Positions 50,260-59,978 of a stretch of 64,000 nt of DNA are shown here, piece by piece. Numbering within the stretch: the first letter of the stretch is position 1; each line of letters opens with the position of its first letter. The translations under genes were made by a program, and so were the position numbers. The DNA lies in assembly GCA_019448385.1 (NCBI GenBank), contig JAGTXO010000032.1, forward strand, positions 186,001 to 250,000, read 5' to 3'. The stretch is from Diacronema lutheri. Its lineage: Eukaryota > Haptophyta > Pavlovophyceae > Pavlovales > Pavlovaceae. Below the pieces are notes generated by a model. The model worked only from the letters and a program-made list of their open reading frames with translations, did not search any database and was not told the origin of the DNA.

Positions 50260-51150
50260 ATGATCGGCGCGACGCCGCCGGCGGTGCGCGCGGTGATGTG
50301 GGACCTCGACGGCACGATCTGCGACTCGTTCCTACTCGCTTTCGGCGCCACGCAGGAGGTGCTCGCCAAGCATGGCTACCGCGAGGCGACCGTCGAGGAT
50401 TACCACAACAGCTCGCGATGCACAACGCAGGAGCGGCTTGCGCGCCACGCCGGGCTCAAGCCCGAGGACGCGCACTTTGAGCGGATCGGCGCACAGCTCG
50501 CCGCGGAGTTCGAGCCATCGTACATCGCCAAGGTCAGCCCGGAGACCGCACCCGCCTTCGAGAAGACTGCGGCCATCGTGCGCCGGCTCGGCGCTGCGGG
50601 CGTGCCGCAGGCGTGCCTCACAAACGCCGCGGCGTCGTACGCGGACGCGGTGCTCACGACGCACGACCTGCGCAAGTTTTTCGCGGCGGTGAACGGTGCT
50701 GACACTGTGCCCAGGCACAAGCCGAGTCCCGACGGCGTGCTCAAATGCGTGGCCGACCTTACAGCCGCCGGGGTGATCGCGCCGCCGACGCCCGGCCGCT
50801 GTGCGGGCGTTTATATTGGCGACTCGCCGTCGGACGGCGAGGCGGCGCGGCGCGCGGGGGTCGCGTCGGTCGGCGTAGGCTGGGGCTCGCACGACGCCGA
50901 GAGCTTACACAAATGTGGGTACTTTGACGTCATCTGCCACGACGAGGACGAGCTCCTCCGCCTGCTCCTCCCGGATGGCGCGGCCGGCGCGGCCGGCGCG
51001 GCCGGCGCGGCCGGCGCGGCCGGCGCGGCCGGCGCGGCCGGCGCGGCCGGCGCGTGGCACAAATTGGCGCCGGCCGCCCTCCTCGACCGTGCAGCGGTCG
51101 AGCGCGGACTTGCGCAGCTCGCCGCCGTCGTCGAGGCGAGGCCAAAGTGA
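50260..51150 (+). CDS. HAD-superfamily hydrolase (phosphoglycolate phosphatase-like), 296 aa
   Basis: HAD motif I is AVMWDLDGTICDSF, with nucleophile Asp and acid Asp. Motif II is QACLTNAAASY, motif III the Lys in RHKPSPDGVL, and motif IV YIGDSPSDGEAARRAG. A helical cap of about 65 residues after motif I is typical of subfamily I (phosphoglycolate or pyrophosphate phosphatases). Near the C-terminus a 9-bp array (gcggccggc, about 50982..51052) encodes a run of GAA triplets that is probably a flexible loop. Substrate unknown. Intronless. Confidence 0.85.
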   Translation: MIGATPPAVRAVMWDLDGTICDSFLLAFGATQEVLAKHGYREATVEDYHNSSRCTTQERLARHAGLKPEDAHFERIGAQLAAEFEPSYIAKVSPETAPAFEKTAAIVRRLGAAGVPQACLTNAAASYADAVLTTHDLRKFFAAVNGADTVPRHKPSPDGVLKCVADLTAAGVIAPPTPGRCAGVYIGDSPSDGEAARRAGVASVGVGWGSHDAESLHKCGYFDVICHDEDELLRLLLPDGAAGAAGAAGAAGAAGAAGAAGAAGAWHKLAPAALLDRAAVERGLAQLAAVVEARPK

Positions 51151-51475
51151 GGCGCGCGCGCGTCAGCTGCAACGTAGGTGCGCGACGGGCGCAGTATGCC
51201 GTGGCCGCCTGGCCGGCTGGCGCGCGGGCGGCTGTTCGACGCCCGCCTGCCCTCTGCCCTGCACACGACGCCACGAGGCACGGTGCGACGAGGCTCCGGC
51301 TGGCGCTCTGCCAATGGTCCGCCGCCAATGGCAATGCCAATGACCGGCAACCGTGCCGCCACATCGTGACCTGCGCGCATTGGCAGCTTTCGCGCGTGCG
51401 TTTGCCAATGTTGACTGGCATGCCGTGCTGGCACCACGTTGCGAGCGAGTGCATCTCTGTGGGCGAGCTTGCACT
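51151..51475. other. convergent spacer with five GCCAATG heptamers
   Basis: No gene is seen. GCCAATG occurs at 51310, 51324, 51336 and 51404, and its complement CATTGGC at 51378. The spacer lies between two 3' ends, so ordinary CCAAT promoter use is not expected. Confidence 0.6.
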
Positions 51476-51982
51476 TCACGCACTCGCGCGCCCACCCAGC
51501 AGGACCCGTGAGACAAGAGCGCGCCACGCAAAGAGGAGCGAGAGCGAAGCGTTGTTGAAGGCCAAGCGCGCCGGCCAACTCCGCGGCCCCGCGTGGTGCG
51601 CGTAGTCGATCACGTCGCGCACTCGAGTGCCGCCCAGTTCCGCGCGGCTGAACTCGTGCCTGTGCCGCCATGCGGCGAGCGGCCCAGCCTCCATGACGTC
51701 GGTGAACGCATGCCGCACCAGGGCGCCGTGCGCGTCGTGCGCTGACTCGAAGCCGCTGTGGCGCGCGCGCCATCGGACGGCGACCACCTTGCGCGGCACG
51801 AGCGGCAAACCAAGGTCAAACTCTAAGACCGAATTCTCGCCAAGCGGCTCGGCGGACACGACGTGTACGGCGACACTCGGCGGCGTAAGCCGACGAAGCA
51901 CGTCCGGCGCGCGGTAAAACGCGAGCACGCGCTCGACCGGCGCGCGCACCACGTGCGTCGCGCAGAAGCGGGTGGCGCCCAT
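51476..51982 (-). CDS. SRPBCC (START-like) ligand-binding protein, 168 aa
   Basis: ATRFCATHVVRAPVERVLAF then YRAPDVLRRLTPPSVAVHVV is the classic opening of the SRPBCC/polyketide cyclase fold. It continues with VLEFDLGLPLVPRKVVAVRW, AFTDVMEAGPLAAWRHRHEF, GGTRVRDVIDYAHH and a C-terminal helix. Bacterial relatives are often annotated as ligand-binding SRPBCC proteins. Ligand unknown. The start is ATG 51982; the frame extends upstream only by a TTG. Head-to-head with GPx (65 bp). Confidence 0.75.
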   Translation of the reverse strand: MGATRFCATHVVRAPVERVLAFYRAPDVLRRLTPPSVAVHVVSAEPLGENSVLEFDLGLPLVPRKVVAVRWRARHSGFESAHDAHGALVRHAFTDVMEAGPLAAWRHRHEFSRAELGGTRVRDVIDYAHHAGPRSWPARLAFNNASLSLLFAWRALVSRVLLGGRASA

Positions 51983-52047
51983 CGCACAGAAATGCTCGCA
52001 CAATCCTATCGAACGGCCTCACATCATCGAACGCGCATCTTCCTTCG

Positions 52048-52521
52048 ATGGCGAGCGAGGCGTACGCGTTCACTGCGACGGAGCTGGTCACGGGCCGGGA
52101 GGTGCCGCTGTCCGAGTTTGCGGGCAAGGTGTCGCTCGTCGTCAACGTGGCGTCATGCTGAGGCGCGACTGACCGCGGCTACAAACAGCTCGTCGCGCTG
52201 CACGGCGCGCACGAGGCCGCGGGGTTCACGGTGCTCGCCTTTCCGAGCCGGCAGTTCGGTGGGCAAGAGTTGCGCACGGACGCGGATATCCGCAGCTTCG
52301 TCGACAAATACGGCGTGCGCTTCCCGATGTTCGCCCCCGTTGACGTCAACGGCAGCAAGGCCCACCCGCTCTTCAAGTATCTCTGCCCCGCGGGCGACAT
52401 CTCGTGGAACTTTGCCGGCCAATTCTTGGTCGGCAAGGACGGGCGTCTCGCGCGGCGCTATGACTCGCGCACGCCGCCCGCGACGATCGACGCGGACATT
52501 CGCGCGCTCCTCGCCGCGTGA
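52048..52521 (+). CDS. glutathione peroxidase with in-frame TGA (Sec), 157 aa
   Basis: One frame runs from ATG 52048 to TGA 52519, broken only by TGA at 52159..52161: SLVVNVASC-U-GATDRGYKQLVALH. In GPx enzymes the site is NVAS-x-(U/C)-G-x-T, so the TGA encodes Sec (residue 38). The rest of the catalytic set is present: Gln in FPSRQFGGQE, and Trp-Asn in DISWNFAGQFLVGKDG. The usual FPCNQF reads FPSRQF. Short, without the oligomerisation loop, so it is the monomeric phospholipid-hydroperoxide (GPx4) type. A SECIS-like hairpin lies 57 nt after the stop. No targeting peptide is obvious, so likely cytosolic. Role: lipid peroxide reduction. Confidence 0.9.
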
Positions 52522-52576
52522 GCTTCGCATGAAGCGCCGCGCCGGGCGCGCGTGTGCCGGGGGCGGGCCGTGCACC

Positions 52577-52628
52577 GCATGACGGGGAGCGCTCAGACGC
52601 GAACGATTCGCGCGGCGCTCTCCTGAGG
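52577..52628 (+). promoter_or_regulatory. SECIS-like element in the GPx 3' UTR
   Basis: ATGA 52579..52582. Helix GGGGAGCGC (52584..52592) pairs with GCGCTCTCC (52615..52623; one G-U). TGAG 52624..52627 closes the quartet. An upper hairpin CGCGAA/TTCGCG lies at 52598..52612. Where AA is expected (13 nt after ATGA) the bases are GA, which is unusual. Confidence 0.7.
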
Positions 52629-52766
52629 TTCACACGTGCGGTCTCCCTCCTCACGCGCGTCTCCGCGCGCGCGCACCCGCGCACGAGCGGAGAGTCGTGC
52701 GCCTGTTGGCGAAAAGTGGGTAGTCATTAGTCATGGACGGCCCTTTGACGCTGGATCACGATCACG

Positions 52767-55700
52767 ATGGAGCAAAGAAGGGCCGGGAAGCCTTCAACCC
52801 TGGGCTCCAGGTTGGTCCTTGCGTGCCAGGGATCTCATGTCAGCACGGCAAGTGAGCCGTCCATGCGGCTTGTGGACGCGCCCGCGTGGATCTCTGCCGT
52901 CGCGCGCTCGACCACGTCGGTGGAAGGCGCGTCGCACGTCTTCTGCGTCGGCGCGGACGGGCGCGCTCGGCTCGCGCACACGCTGGGCTCGGGCAGAGCC
53001 CGGCTGCACGCGAGCGCGCCGACTTTACAAGTCTGCGCTAGCATGCAGCAGGGCGTGCATGCGCTGCCCACCAGTGGCGTGGTTTTCGCCGGCGCGCGCG
53101 CTGCCGATGCGACCCGCTCGCGCGAGGGCGCGCACGTACACACGACGCAACGCGGCGGCCATGGCGCGCGCGGCCAGCTCAGCCCGGTGCGCTCGCGCGG
53201 CCTTGCGCGAGCGCCTGCGCCTCGCTCACTCCTCGTCCCCGAGTCGGCGCGCCTCGCGCAGCTCGTCCTCGAGGGGGTCGCCGGCCGCACCGAGCCGACG
53301 CCAAGCGCGTACACCTTTTTGCGCGGCGTGGATGCGCACCCAATTGACTCGATGTGCGCGCCGCGTGCGCTTGCCGCGTGCCGCGTGCCGCCGACACGGC
53401 CTGCGCCGCTCGCGCGCGCCGCGCCGGCAAATGAGTGCCGCGGCACGGCGCGCGTGTTCGTGCTCGTGCCTCCCCCCCCCCCCCCCCCCCGCCCCCACCA
53501 CACAGGTTTGTGCAGCTGCGGCACAGAATGTCGCCGCCACCGGCCGCCGCAGCGGCAACGCGGCAGACGGCGGTCCGGAGAAGGGAGCACGGCGAGGGTC
53601 CGTACCCGGCTGGCGGCGCGCGCGCGCTCAACACGCCGCGCGCGCGCGACGAGGCGGGTGCTGGCGACGGCGACGATGGGCTCGACGTGGATCAAGGCGC
53701 TGACGAGCGCGGCGACAGGCGCGGTGAAGTGGGCGCGCAGCTGCCCGCGCGGCTCGCCACGCGCCTCCGCGCTGATTACCAAACTGACGCGTTTGTCAAG
53801 GCGGACGTGCACCAAGGCGTCGGTCGCCCCCAGCCGTCGGCTCAGCGCACGGCCGTCCGCTCGCGCTTGCACTCGCCGGAGCGCGCGCGCTCGCCCGACA
53901 CGAGCCCGCACTTGCCAGCTTTGGATGTGCGCATTGGCGCAATGCACACGACCGCGGCTGAGCAGACGCGCCGCCAAGACCCACGGCTCGCGCCCGCGCC
54001 CGCCGCCGGCGCTGCGCCGCGCCAGTCATTGCTGGGTGTCGACTCGCCCACGCGCCCGCGCCGGTCAACGTCCGGTGTGCCGCTTGGCCTGCTTGAGCTC
54101 AGACGCTCGCTTGAGGTGGCCGAGCGCAGCGGCGCGAGCGCGGACGGATCGGAGCATGGCGATGGCGACGACACGCTCTCGCCCGGCAGCCGTCGCCCAT
54201 CCGGCGCTCCGGCGGAGCTGCTGATTTTGGAGGAGCTGGCGCGTGCGCTCAGTCAGACTCCAGTCTTTGTCTCGCTCACTTGGGAGGAGTTGCTGCCCAT
54301 CTGCCGCGCCGCGTCCTTCCGCTCGTACGCGCGCTTCCAAACCGTTTATCGCGAGGGCTCGACCGCCGGCTGGATGGTGGTTGTGCTGCGCGGCGCAGTC
54401 CAAGTCGTCGACTTCCGCGGCACGACCGAGACATTCGAGCGGAGAGGGGGCAAGCTGACGCCGGGTAATGCAGTGCTGGCGAGCGGCGGAGGCGGCGGCA
54501 GCGGCGGCAGCGGCCTTGGCACGGGAGGAGGAGAGGAAGCGCTGGACGCGTGGCTTCCGATATGCGGCGAGGAGGGCTGCTCCGAGTCGCCGCTGCCCCG
54601 CTTTGGGACGGCGCGCACGACCGCGGACGAGACGGTGTGCATGCTCATCGAGCGCAAGGCGCTGCCGCCCGTGCTGCGCGTCAACATCATGCGCTCGGTC
54701 GTCACACGCCTCCTCCGCCAGCTGCGCGATCTCTTCCACGACGTGGCCGACGCGGAGCTCGCCTCGATCGCACCGCTTTTCCAATTCCGCTTCGCCGCGC
54801 GCGGCGCGGTGATCGCTGAGCAGGGCGACGTCGCCGACTCGCTCTACCTGATCGTCTCCGGCTCACTCGCCGTGACAATCCGCGACGCGTGGGGCAAGCC
54901 CGTGCGCGTCGGCACGATCGCCGCGAACACATCCGTCGCCTTCTTTGGCGAGTCGTCGATCGTGGCCGGCGCGGGGGGCGGTGGCGGCGAGGCGGCAGGC
55001 GCGCCCGCGCGGCGGAACGCGACGCTCACCGCCGCCGAGAGCTGCTGGCTGCTGCGCCTCGACCAGTCCGACTTTCGAGCCTTCACGCATTGCCTGCCGC
55101 ACATTCGCGAGCGCTTCCAGCAGGTGCGCGCGCGCCGCGCGCCGCGCGCCGCGGCGGCGCGCCGCGCGCGCGCGCGCGCGCGCGCGCGCTCGGCGCAGCG
55201 GTCACGCGGGCAGCTACGTGACCTGGGGGCAAGGTGGGCGCGCGTGGGCGCAGCGCAGGCGCGTGAGGCGGCATGCACTTGAGCCATGCTCGCGCACACC
55301 TTGGCCCGCGCACACCTGGCCCCAGGCCACGCGCATGCCCGCGTGGGCCTCACGCTGGCAGGCACGCCAGCGTGAGCGACCCTCTCGTGCCCACCTTGCG
55401 CATGTTCCTACCAGCATGAGCCCGCCTTGCGCGAGAGGGTCGCTCACGCGCCTTCCTGCGAAAGCGGCGCTCTCGTGCCTCACGCGAGCACGCACGGGCT
55501 CCGGGCCGCGCGACACGCGCGCGCAGATGCAACTCGCCGTGCTGGGCAAGAACATGCGCAAGAAGCACGATGCGGACATGTCGACGCTGCTCCGCGCGCT
55601 CGAAGCGGTGCAGCGCAAGATGCCGGCCATGCTTCACGACTGGCGCGAGCGCCGCACGAACAAGTTCAAGGTGAGGCTGGTCGGAGCACTCGATCGTGCG

Positions 55701-55847
55701 GCGCGCCGGGCCGAGGTGCAGGACCTGGCGCTGCATGCGAGCATCCTCCTCGACACGGACCTGCCGCTGCGCAGGCAGCGGCAGGACGAGAAGCGGGCAA
55801 AGAACGGCTCGGAGGATGGCTCGGGCGACGATTCGGAAGACGTATAG
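52767..55847 (+). CDS. cyclic-nucleotide-binding-domain protein with propeller-like N-terminus (about 841 aa)
   Basis: Exons are 52767..53353, 53506..55123 and 55527..55847, in frame. The first intron holds a C run and splits a Met codon (at|g). The N-terminal 195 residues look like beta-propeller strands ([32 protein letters not shown]). Two cyclic-nucleotide-binding folds follow. The first is about residues 430-560 ([39 protein letters not shown]) with Gly-rich insertions. The second is about residues 610-735 ([46 protein letters not shown]). The phosphate-binding cassette FGESS is near canonical in the second only. The last exon is a charged helix ([20 protein letters not shown]). Possibly a cAMP/cGMP-sensing ciliary protein. 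The start could lie further upstream. Confidence 0.65.
55370..55450. repeat. inverted repeats inside the 403-nt intron
   Basis: CGTGAGCGACCCTCTCG (about 55370) and CGAGAGGGTCGCTCACG (about 55432) are perfect inverses. Just upstream, CTCACGCTGGC and GCCAGCGTGAG (about 55348..55375) form an 11-bp hairpin. This is the longest confirmed intron in the window. Confidence 0.8.
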
Positions 55848-56176
55848 GCGGGCAGGCCCCGGCCCACGCAGAGATGCTCTCGCGCGCGTGGAAGTCGAAT
55901 CGGTGCATGCATGTGGTCGTCGGGTCAGGAGTCCACAATCCCGACGGCGACGTCGCGTCCGGCGTGCCTCCGGCGCCGTGCGCTGGCGGCAGTCATGCGC
56001 TCGATCTGCACGCGCGCGCGCGTGGAGCGCGTCCCTCTCTTGCGCAGCGCGCCCCATGCGCCGAGCCACATGGGCGCGGGCACGGCCCGTCCCTTCGGAC
56101 GATCTCGTCAACCCGCCACGTCGTCCATGGAATTCTCGTCGGGGCGGGGACGAAAAGTTTTCAGGCGGTCGGCGGA
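55848..56176. other. spacer before the thiolase gene
   Basis: GC-rich, no gene seen. It presumably holds the 3' end of the cyclic-nucleotide-binding gene and the thiolase promoter. The only tandem (same-strand) neighbours in this part of the window. Confidence 0.5.
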
Positions 56177-57767
56177 ATGCTCCGAAGCGGGTCGAGCACG
56201 CCGCGCGCGCTCGCGTCGGCGGTGCGGCGCGCCTCGACGGCGTCGTCGTCCTCGCTCCCCGCCGTCGTATTCATCGACGGCGTGCGCATCCCCTTCCAGC
56301 CGAGCGGCACCGCGTACAACGACCTGATGGCGTACGACCTGCAGCGGCTCGCGCTCAAGGGCCTGATCAAGAAGACGTCGCTCGAGCCGAGCGTGGTTGA
56401 CTACGTGATGTGCGGGACGGTGCTGCAGGAGGTGAAGACCGCAAATATTGCGCGCGAGGCGTCCATCGCCGCCGGCTTCCGCGACACCACGCCATCGCAC
56501 ACGGTGACGCAGGCGTGCATCTCGGCCAACCAGGCGATCTGCACGGGCGCGTCGCTGATCAAGGCGGGCCAGTTCGACGTGGTCGTGGCCGGCGGCGTCG
56601 AGACATTCTCGGACGTGCCGATCCGGTACCAGCGCCCGCTGCGCAAGGCGCTGATCGCCGCGCCCAAGGTAAAGAGCGGCCTGCCCGGCTACCTGAAGCT
56701 TCTCAAGGGCCTGAAGCTCAAGGACCTCGCGCCCGAGGCGCCGGCAATCGCAAACTTTGCGACGGGCGAGGTGATGGGACACAACGCGGACCGGCTGGCC
56801 GACCGATTCGGCATCTCGCGCGCCGATCAGGATGCGTTTGCCCTCCGCTCGCACCACGGCGCGGCCAAGGCGCACGCGGCCGGTCTGTACGCTGACGAGA
56901 TTGTGCCCGTGGCGGGAAACGCGCTCGAGGGCGGCATTCGCGGCGAGTCGACGCTCGAGAAGCTGTCGACGCTCAAGCCGGCGTTCGTCAAGCCGTACGG
57001 CACCGTCACCGCCGCCAACTCGTCATATCTCACCGACGGTGCGTCGGCTTGCCTGATCATGTCGGAGGAGAAGGCGAAGGCGCTCGGTTACAGGCCAAAG
57101 TCCTACTTGCGCGACTACCTCTTCGTCTCGCAGGATCCGTTCGAGGAGCTGCTGCTCGGGCCGGCGTACGGCGTGTACAAGCTGCTCAAGAAGACGGGCC
57201 TCACGCTCAAGGACATTGACGTGATCGAGTTCCACGAGGCGTTCGCGGCGCAGGCGCGCGCACCACGCCGCGCCGCGCTGCGCTGCGCTGCGCCGCGCCG
57301 CGCCGCGCCGCGCCGAGCCAACTGTGCCACGCGATCTGTCAGCGCTGCGCGGTACAAAGCGACCGCTCGCACCTCGGCCCTCCACGCCCAACGCCGCCCC
57401 GCTCGCGCTCGACCGCACGCCCTCTCGCCTTCGTCTCCTCGGCCGCCTCACGCCGCCCGCTGGGCGCCGCGTCGTGCACGCACGCGGACGCCGCCCGCAG
57501 GTGCTCGCCAACCTGGCGGCGCTCGATTCGGACAAGTTTGCAAAGGAGAAGCTTGGCGGGATGGACAAGGTGGGGCCAATGCCGATGGACAAGTTCAACG
57601 TGCATGGCGGCTCGCTTTCTATTGGCCACCCATTCGGGGCGACGGGTACGCGCCTCGTGACGACCGCGTCCAATCGCCTCATCCGCGAGGGTGGTCGGTT
57701 TGCACTCGTCGCGGCGTGCGCGGACGGCGGCATTGGGCACGCCGCGCTGATCGAGCGATATCCGTGA
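56177..57767 (+). CDS. HADHB: mitochondrial 3-ketoacyl-CoA thiolase, trifunctional-protein beta subunit-like (HADHB), 447 aa
   Basis: Exons are 56177..57253 and 57501..57767; the 247-nt intron begins GC (cag|gcgcgc) and ends gcag. The N-terminus is a basic, Ser/Ala-rich mitochondrial presequence ([20 protein letters not shown]). Thiolase signatures: nucleophile Cys in [18 protein letters not shown]-type block ([14 protein letters not shown]), [20 protein letters not shown] (typical of HADHB), the substrate loop [38 protein letters not shown] across the splice, the catalytic His in [13 protein letters not shown] and the second Cys in [16 protein letters not shown]. It catalyses the last step of fatty-acid beta-oxidation; HADHB normally pairs with an alpha subunit not seen here. 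Confidence 0.92.
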
Positions 57768-57922
57768 GCTGCACGGCAGGTGCACGCCAGCGGCGCGTGC
57801 CGCCGCGCGCGCCTCCGCGCACGGCCTGCGGGCGTTTGGCGCTCGCTGGCGTCGCACATGCGAGAGCGTGGGCACGACGAGCTGTCAGTGAAGATGTCGA
57901 AACTCAGGAAACGAAGAAAAGG

Positions 57923-59179
57923 TCAGGCAGACAGCGCTGGGCTGTCGACAATCAGCGGTGTGACGGCCGCACAGCCGCCCGCGGCCGCCATGCCGACAAT
58001 GCTCGCGGCGGCCATCATTGGTGCGCGAGCGGACGCGCCTGCACGCGCCTCACCGTCAAGGCAGCGTCCTGGCTCGTCGCGTGCTCGGCACGCGTCCGAC
58101 GGAGCATCAGCGCCACAGGGCGCAAACAGCGCGGTGCTGCCCACACACGTCGCGCCGGTGACCTTTGTGGCCAAATAGTCGGACGCGAGCGCGCCGAGCA
58201 TATACGCACGGAGCAGGCTCGCGCTCTTGGCTGCAAACTCGGCCGAAGCGGCGCCCTTGACGTGCGACCAGCCGTTCACGTCGCACACGTACGCCGTGAC
58301 GCCGTCCGCGCCGCCGCCGTCCGCGCCGCCGCTCGCGCGGAGCAGATCAAAGCCGCAGACGCTCTGGCCGAAGGCGTCGTACACGCGGCGCGCGATCTCG
58401 AGCTCCCACTCGGACAGCTGCACGATCGCGCGCTTCTCGCGCCCGCCCTTGGCCTCTCGCTGCACGCGGCCTTCGCCGCACGCTGGCGCCTTGCGCAGCT
58501 CCGCGTGCGCGTGCTCGCGGCCGACGGCGTAGACCTTCACGTCGGTCTCGGAGGTGGGCAGCCACTGCTCGTACAAAAATGAGCCGCCGCTCGCCGCGCG
58601 CGAGCGCCGCGCCTCCGCGTCGAAGGCTGCGCATTCGTCGGCGCCGTTCTTGCGGAACAGGTGCGCCGCGCCGCCGCCGCGCGCGCGCGGCCAGTAGATC
58701 GCGACGGCGTGGTCCTCCGAGTCGCGCGGCTTCTCGACGAACGGGCGGTTGAGAACGACGCCATTGATCGTGATCGCGTCGTCTGTCTCCTCCACATCGT
58801 TGCGCGCGTCCGCGTCGAGCAGCGCGTGCGGCGGGACGGGGACGCCAAATTGTCGGAGGCGCGTGTACACGGCGGCGCGGTCGAGAAGCGTGCGCTGGAG
58901 GGCGAGGTCGTTGAGACAGAACGGATGGCGCAGCTGCGTATACGCGATCGCCTTGCCTAGCGGGAACCCCGCCGAGAAGAAGGCGAGCAGCGCGTCGACG
59001 ACCGGCCAGCTCTCGATCGGCGCGTCGATGATGTCGCGCTCGTCGAACACGACAACGACAAACTCGCGGGCGCCCGCCTCGTCGGTGTAGGCGCAAAGCT
59101 CGTCGAGGAGGAGGCGCATCGGCGCCGAGCACGCCTTCTTCGCCATCGCGCACACGCCGAGGGTGATCGGGCGCTCCAT
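57923..59179 (-). CDS. PPIP5K/VIP1-type diphosphoinositol kinase, kinase-only, 418 aa
   Basis: The ATP-grasp kinase domain is complete and close to the PPIP5K N-terminus: [122 protein letters not shown] and [18 protein letters not shown]5K makes 1-InsP7 and InsP8, phosphate-status signals. Animal and fungal VIP1 carry a C-terminal histidine-phosphatase domain; here the protein stops about 50 residues after the kinase, with a hydrophobic end ([17 protein letters not shown]). So either the phosphatase has been lost or it is a separate lineage of short enzymes. Clean frame, no introns. Confidence 0.88.
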   Translation of the reverse strand: MERPITLGVCAMAKKACSAPMRLLLDELCAYTDEAGAREFVVVVFDERDIIDAPIESWPVVDALLAFFSAGFPLGKAIAYTQLRHPFCLNDLALQRTLLDRAAVYTRLRQFGVPVPPHALLDADARNDVEETDDAITINGVVLNRPFVEKPRDSEDHAVAIYWPRARGGGAAHLFRKNGADECAAFDAEARRSRAASGGSFLYEQWLPTSETDVKVYAVGREHAHAELRKAPACGEGRVQREAKGGREKRAIVQLSEWELEIARRVYDAFGQSVCGFDLLRASGGADGGGADGVTAYVCDVNGWSHVKGAASAEFAAKSASLLRAYMLGALASDYLATKVTGATCVGSTALFAPCGADAPSDACRARDEPGRCLDGEARAGASARAPMMAAASIVGMAAAGGCAAVTPLIVDSPALSA

Positions 59180-59265
59180 TCTCCGTCTGCACCCGCGGAC
59201 GGGTGGTGCACGTTTGGCACCGGAATGGCACCGAGCGCTAAAAATTAGGCAATATTTCTGAATAA

Positions 59266-59946
59266 TCAGCCCACCACGTCCGTGAGGCGCGGTTCCGCTG
59301 AAGCGGAGGGCGGCGCTGTGAGCGCGCCGACCAGCGCGTGCGCGGGTGTGCGCAAAGCAGCAGCAGCTGAGGTTGGCCGCAGCGCGCCGTGCGCCGTGCC
59401 GGCGACCGCGAGCTGCGGCTTGACGGCGGTCGCGCGGAGCGGGCCGATGGCCGGCCCTTCGGTCGGCTGCTGCTGTGGCTCCACCGGCTGCGCATGCGCC
59501 AGCGCGTGCGCCGGCTGCGGCCGCTGCGCCGCGCGCGGCTCAGCCGCCGCCGCGCTGGCCGTGCCAGTCGCCAGCGCAGCGCCAGGCGCGCTCAGCCTTC
59601 GCACGAGCGTCTCGTCCGTGTGTGTGCTCGTGCACGCCGCGGTCGCCGGCGCCGTTCCGTGCCGCGCGCTGGCCGCGCCGATCGATCCGGCCGAGCTCAC
59701 CGGCCGCGCGGCACCGGCCGCGTGTGCGGCACTTAGCGCGCCGCCGGCGCGCTGCGCGTGCGCGTGCGCGTGCGCGTGCGCGACCGGCGCGTTTCGCCGG
59801 CGACCGCGTGCAACAATCAGCTCATACGCCGTCGTCAAGTGCGAGCGCTCGCCGCGCCTCAGCTGCTCGATCGCTACGCGCGCGTCGGAGCGGCCGAGGC
59901 CGAGCGTCTCCAACGCGGCGGCCACCTCCTGCGCGGCGGCGGCGGT

Positions 59947-59978
<32 letters not shown>

